From: JANRKG01 sp033763635
GTDB taxonomy: Bacteria > Cyanobacteriota > Cyanobacteriia > GCF-001939115
Reading direction: 5' to 3'
Assembly: GCA_033763635.1 (NCBI GenBank)
Contig: JANRKG010000342.1
Location: 1 to 8,595, forward strand
Length of the DNA: 8,595 bases
Shown here: one piece after another, positions 5,558 to 8,595 of the stretch
Numbering within the stretch: position 1 is the first letter of the stretch
How the letters are laid out: every line of letters starts with the position of its first letter
Translations under genes and position numbers: made by a program
The notes under the pieces: generated by a model
What the model was told of the DNA's origin: nothing
Seen by the model: the letters and a program-made list of their open reading frames with translations, nothing else
Database searches by the model: none

Positions 5558-6961
5558 CTAGAGTTGCTTCACCTGGGACACTAACTGAGCCACCATGTCC
5601 TTGGCATTGCCAAATAACATCATGGTTTTGTCCTTAAAGAACAACTCATTCTCAATTCCTGCAAACCCGGCACTCATCCCACGCTTAATGACGATCGTGT
5701 GCAGTGCCTTATCCACTTCTAAAATCGGCATGCCATAGATCGGGCTATTTGTATCATGGCGGGCAGCAGGATTCACTACATCGTTTGCCCCGATCACCAA
5801 CGCTACATCGGTGCGATCGAATTCGGGGTTAATATCCTCCATGTCATAGAGTTGGGGATAGGGGACGTTTGCCTCTGCCAGCAACACATTCATGTGTCCC
5901 GGCATCCGTCCGGCAACGGGGTGAATGGCGTATTTCACTTCCACACCCATTTTTTCCAACGAATCAGCCAGTTCCCGGACAGAATGCTGTGCCTGGGCAA
6001 CCGCCATTCCATAGCCAGGGACAATTACGACCGAGCGGGCATATCCCAGCATCATCGCCCCTTCTTCGGGATCGATCGAATGAACCGTCTTGTCGATCAC
6101 CTGACCACTGCCAACAGCCCCTCCCGTCGCCTTGGTATTGAAGGCACTAAACAACACATTTGTCAGGGATCGGTTCATAGCTTTACACATGATCTCTGTC
6201 AAGATGATCCCCGAAGCACCCACCAGTGCCCCTGAGATAATCAACATGTTGTTCATCAGCACAAACCCAGCGGCACTCGCAGCCAATCCAGAAAAGGAGT
6301 TCAGGAGGGAAATGACAACGGGCATGTCTGCACCCCCAATGGGAATCACAAACAAGACACCCAGAATCAGGGAAATGCTCACCAAACTCAGAAAGACGGG
6401 AAGATCTGTAGGATCGTAGATTTGGTAGGCACTTCCTGCGAGGAAGATAAAGACCAGGGCAAAACTAATCAGGCGTTGGGCTGGGAAGACGATCGCTGCC
6501 CCCGACATTAATTCCTGTAACTTCGCGAAGGCCAGTAAACTACCTGTCAGGGTGATCCCCCCAATCAGCACACTCAGCAAAATGGTGATCGTACTATCCA
6601 GGGGCACGGCTTCGGGTAGGGCACGGAGCCGCCAGAATTCGCCCATTGCAACTAGGGTTGAGGCACCACCGCCCAATCCGTTCAGCAAGCCCACCATTTG
6701 AGGCATCGCTGTCATTTTAACTTTTTGGGCCATGATCGTCCCAATAATGGACCCAATAATGATCCCGACCAGGATCAGTTCATAGTTGAGAACCGACTTA
6801 TCTAACAGGGTCGCGGCGATCGCAATCAACATACCGATGGCTGCCAGCAAGTTCCCTCGTCGAGCGGTTGCCGGGGAACCCAGTTGCTTCAGGCCAACGA
6901 TAAAGAGCGAAGAAGCAACCAGATAACTAATTTGAATGCCTGAAGGCAAAAACTCGTTCAC
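5558..6961 (-). CDS. pntB: NAD(P)+ transhydrogenase subunit beta
   Basis: The beta subunit of proton-translocating transhydrogenase: it carries most of the membrane channel (dII) and the NADP(H)-binding dIII domain facing the cytoplasm. It has 467 residues, the usual length. Residues 1-265 contain about nine hydrophobic helices; G-G-A-D212-M-P and L-N221-S-F-S-G match the E. coli betaAsp213 and betaAsn222 region. The position of E. coli betaHis91 is N94 (G-L-L-N94-G-L). dIII (about 285-467) has the P-G-Y-G-M-A-V-A-Q nucleotide loop (315-323), G-R-M-P-G-H-M-N-V-L-L-A-E-A, G-A-N-D-V-V-N-P-A and the K-R-G-M-S-A-G-F loop near the end. The start is GTG with AAGGAG at good spacing; the ATG one base upstream reads straight into TGA. 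It is the last gene of the operon, 52 bp after pntAB. Confidence 0.97.
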   Translation of the reverse strand: MNEFLPSGIQISYLVASSLFIVGLKQLGSPATARRGNLLAAIGMLIAIAATLLDKSVLNYELILVGIIIGSIIGTIMAQKVKMTAMPQMVGLLNGLGGGASTLVAMGEFWRLRALPEAVPLDSTITILLSVLIGGITLTGSLLAFAKLQELMSGAAIVFPAQRLISFALVFIFLAGSAYQIYDPTDLPVFLSLVSISLILGVLFVIPIGGADMPVVISLLNSFSGLAASAAGFVLMNNMLIISGALVGASGIILTEIMCKAMNRSLTNVLFSAFNTKATGGAVGSGQVIDKTVHSIDPEEGAMMLGYARSVVIVPGYGMAVAQAQHSVRELADSLEKMGVEVKYAIHPVAGRMPGHMNVLLAEANVPYPQLYDMEDINPEFDRTDVALVIGANDVVNPAARHDTNSPIYGMPILEVDKALHTIVIKRGMSAGFAGIENELFFKDKTMMLFGNAKDMVAQLVSQVKQL

Positions 6962-6992
6962 ATTTTTCTCCTTTCTTCAGCAAGCAGTCGAA

Positions 6993-7012
6993 ACGCTCCC
7001 ATGATTGAGCGT
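6993..7012 (-). other. Intercistronic hairpin between pntAB and pntB
   Basis: ACGCTC (6993-6998) and GAGCGT (7007-7012) are perfect 6-bp complements with an 8-nt loop, starting one base past the pntAB stop codon and ending about 30 nt before the pntB start. No T-run follows, so it is not a strong terminator. It might stabilise the upstream RNA end or adjust subunit ratios. Confidence 0.3.
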
Positions 7013-7013
7013 C

Positions 7014-7307
7014 TTAGCTTTGGGCTTCTTTCTTTTTGAACATTTGCAGCATGCGATCGGTGACGAGAAAACCACCAACCACGTTCACCATCGCCAACAC
7101 AATGGCAATGAGTCCCAGGATCTCGGTGAGATGCCATTCCCTCGCTCCGGACACCAGCAAGGCTCCAATGACAGCAATGCCAGAGATGGCGTTAGAACCG
7201 GACATCAGCGGTGTATGCAGGGTCGGAGGCACTTTGTTAATCACTTCAAACCCCACGAAGGAGGCCAGCACAAACACGACCAGGGCTGTAATCAATTCTT
7301 CTGTCAT
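7014..7307 (-). CDS. pntAB: NAD(P)+ transhydrogenase small alpha subunit (alpha2, membrane part)
   Basis: This small membrane subunit of the three-polypeptide transhydrogenase corresponds to the C-terminal membrane helices of the fused alpha chain of E. coli. The chosen ATG at 7307 gives 97 residues (MTEELITALV). An upstream in-frame ATG at 7340 adds a polar extension of 11 residues atypical of the family, so it is disfavoured. There are three hydrophobic helices at about 6-24, 40-54 and 61-84. The motif K-V-P-P-T-L-H31-T-P-L-M-S-G-S-N-A-I-S-G is the family signature and contains the conserved membrane histidine implicated in proton transfer. A lysine-rich tail ends the protein. It lies 40 bp after pntAA and 52 bp before pntB and is clearly co-transcribed with them. 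Confidence 0.95.
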   Translation of the reverse strand: MTEELITALVVFVLASFVGFEVINKVPPTLHTPLMSGSNAISGIAVIGALLVSGAREWHLTEILGLIAIVLAMVNVVGGFLVTDRMLQMFKKKEAQS

Positions 7308-7347
7308 CGTTCTTGTTTCTCCGTTGTCATCTATTTCCATCGTCCAG

Positions 7348-8511
7348 TTAGCTACCGCTTAAGACAATCTGTTCCAATGCTTCTCGAACTCGCTGATTTC
7401 GGATAGCCCCTTCGTGCGTGACACAAGCACTCTCGATGATGTCATCTGCAAAATCCAGATGCAGCGCTTTGTCTTTTACCACAAACTGCAATAGGGCTAA
7501 AAGGTTCTTGGCATAGACTTGACTGGCATGGATGGGCATGGTCGAGGGCAGATTGATAGGGCCGATCACCGTCACGCCTTTGTACATCACATCCTTACCA
7601 GGCTCCGTACAGGCACAATTCCCGCCCTGTTCCGCTGCGAGATCCACAATTACGGAACCGGGCTTCATTTGCTCCACCATTTCTGCCGTAACAAGTAGGG
7701 GCGCGCGCTTACCGGGAACCTGGGCCGTAGTGATCACCACATCTGCCAACTTGACGTGATCGGCGATCGCTTGCTGGCTTGCCTGTCGGGATGTCTCCGA
7801 GACTTCTCTGGCATAGCCTCCTGCGGCTACGGTTTCTTCCGCCAGTTGCACTTCGACAAACTTGGCTCCTAAACTTTGAACCTCTTCTTTCACTGCCGGA
7901 CGAATATCAAATGCTTCGACGATGGCCCCCAGACGACGGGCGGTGGCGATCGCTTGCAACCCTGCGACCCCTGCTCCGATGACAAAGACTCTCGCGGGGG
8001 CGATCGTGCCAGCCGCAGTGGTTAGCATTGGGAAAAACTTGGGCAATGCCGCCGCTCCAATTAAAACCGCTTTGTAACCTGCTAACGAAGCCTGGGAAGA
8101 AAGGGCATCGAGGCTCTGGGCACGACTGCTGCGGGGGATCATCTCCATACTGAAGGCTGTCACTCGACGACGGCTTAAATGCTCAATCAAACCGGGATTG
8201 CCCAAAGGATTGAGGAAACTCAGCAAAACCTGCCCTTCATGCAGGAAATCCGCTTCATGCTGACCATGCCCTCGTTCTTTAGGTGCGCCAACTTTCAGCA
8301 AAATATCGGTTTCTGACCAAAGCTTTGCGGTGTCCGAGACGATCGTTGCCCCTGCCGCCGCATAGGACTCGTCCGAGAAACAAGCTTGTTCCCCAGCACC
8401 TGCCTCAACCCAAACCTCTAAGCCTTGTTTGACCAAGCGCGCCACGGTATCTGGAATCAGGGCAACCCGTCTTTCACCAACCTCAATTTCTTTAGCAACT
8501 GCAATCTTCAT
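7348..8511 (-). CDS. pntAA: NAD(P)+ transhydrogenase subunit alpha1, NAD(H)-binding (dI)
   Basis: The soluble dI component binds NAD(H) at the membrane surface and exchanges hydride with NADP(H) on PntB. From the ATG at 8511, preceded by AAAGGAG at suitable spacing, it has 387 residues, the size of a stand-alone dI; an upstream in-frame start at 8556 lacks such support. It belongs to the alanine dehydrogenase/PNT fold, with the second Rossmann domain at about 170-300: G179-A-G-V-A-G184 and D202 at the end of the second strand. The hydride-transfer RQD loop is intact as R127, Q132, D135 and S138, matching Rhodospirillum rubrum dI numbering as recalled. The mobile loop G-G-Y233-A-R-E is also present. 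It is the first gene of the operon; its promoter is at or beyond the window edge. Confidence 0.97.
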   Translation of the reverse strand: MKIAVAKEIEVGERRVALIPDTVARLVKQGLEVWVEAGAGEQACFSDESYAAAGATIVSDTAKLWSETDILLKVGAPKERGHGQHEADFLHEGQVLLSFLNPLGNPGLIEHLSRRRVTAFSMEMIPRSSRAQSLDALSSQASLAGYKAVLIGAAALPKFFPMLTTAAGTIAPARVFVIGAGVAGLQAIATARRLGAIVEAFDIRPAVKEEVQSLGAKFVEVQLAEETVAAGGYAREVSETSRQASQQAIADHVKLADVVITTAQVPGKRAPLLVTAEMVEQMKPGSVIVDLAAEQGGNCACTEPGKDVMYKGVTVIGPINLPSTMPIHASQVYAKNLLALLQFVVKDKALHLDFADDIIESACVTHEGAIRNQRVREALEQIVLSGS

Positions 8512-8560
8512 GAAATCTCCTTTTGCTGCTAGTACACAAGCTGTAGATGCGGTCATGAAC

Positions 8561-8595
8561 GCTATTCATAGCAGACAATCAAAATATGAATTGTC
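8561..8595 (-). promoter_or_regulatory. Possible regulatory repeats upstream of pntAA
   Basis: Two small inverted repeats lie 50-84 bp before the pntAA start: GCTAT/ATAGC at 8561-8572 with a 2-nt centre, and GACAAT/ATTGTC at 8574-8579 and 8590-8595. On the minus strand TATGAA could be a -10, but the upstream DNA is cut off. The repeats are real; a regulatory role is a guess. Confidence 0.25.

Larger units (their letters stand above)
6816..7953. other. Three HIP1 octamers in the pnt operon
   Basis: GCGATCGC occurs at 6816-6823, 7763-7770 and 7946-7953, all inside pnt genes. HIP1 is the highly iterated palindrome typical of cyanobacterial chromosomes. Elsewhere only the CGATCG core or 7-of-8 variants were seen. 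Confidence 0.8.

Noticed and set aside
5756..6235. 159-codon open frame on the plus strand
   Set aside because: It lies wholly antisense to pntB, whose family motifs are intact; the His- and Cys-rich translation is typical of an opposite-strand shadow.
7005..7406. Plus-strand open frames over pntAB and the gene junctions
   Set aside because: They are antisense to well-supported pnt genes, with no family features and no ribosome binding site of note.
1..8595. CRISPR array, insertion sequence, tRNA or rRNA
   Set aside because: No regularly spaced direct repeats, transposase-like frames, cloverleaf sequences or rRNA motifs were seen on either strand.

Overview
The window looks like chromosomal DNA from a cyanobacterium, probably a filamentous or Leptolyngbya-like lineage, though the genus cannot be fixed from sequence alone. 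The pointers are frequent CGATCG cores with three complete HIP1 octamers (GCGATCGC), short heptamer repeats in intergenic DNA, a FurA-type regulator matching the Anabaena protein residue for residue at its cysteines, and a transhydrogenase split into three subunits.

Layout. Positions 1-335 hold no secure gene. They contain a REP-like inverted repeat, a very strong 13-bp hairpin, a second inverted repeat, and two tandem promoter/operator modules leading into fur (336-791, +). Convergent with fur, with 21 bp between the stop codons, is a membrane-anchored protein with four peptidoglycan-binding repeats (813-2165, -). A 381-bp divergent region without genes (2166-2546) separates it from a 944-residue CHAT-protease/transmembrane/TPR-like protein (2547-5381, +). 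A long hairpin terminator at 5416-5460 sits between this gene and a minus-strand operon that reads pntAA (8511-7348), pntAB (7307-7014), pntB (6961-5558). The operon promoter is at or beyond the right edge.

Function. fur encodes the global iron and redox regulator and appears autoregulated. Its convergent cell-wall-protein neighbour reproduces the Anabaena arrangement in which read-through gives an antisense RNA over furA. The pnt operon encodes the complete proton-translocating NAD(P)+ transhydrogenase of the cytoplasmic or thylakoid membrane, coupling the proton gradient to hydride transfer between NADH and NADP+. The CHAT protein is the least understood gene. It has an intact His/Cys pair, a probably cytoplasmic protease domain, a long disordered linker, one membrane span and a probably extracytoplasmic helical-repeat domain, which suggests a one-protein transmembrane signalling protease.

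The most interesting signals are the duplicated promoter/Fur-box module, the terminator-less fur/cell-wall convergence, the CHAT-TM-TPR architecture, and a roughly 48-bp dispersed element ending in heptamer repeats, found in two intergenic regions. No CRISPR array, insertion sequence, tRNA or rRNA was seen.
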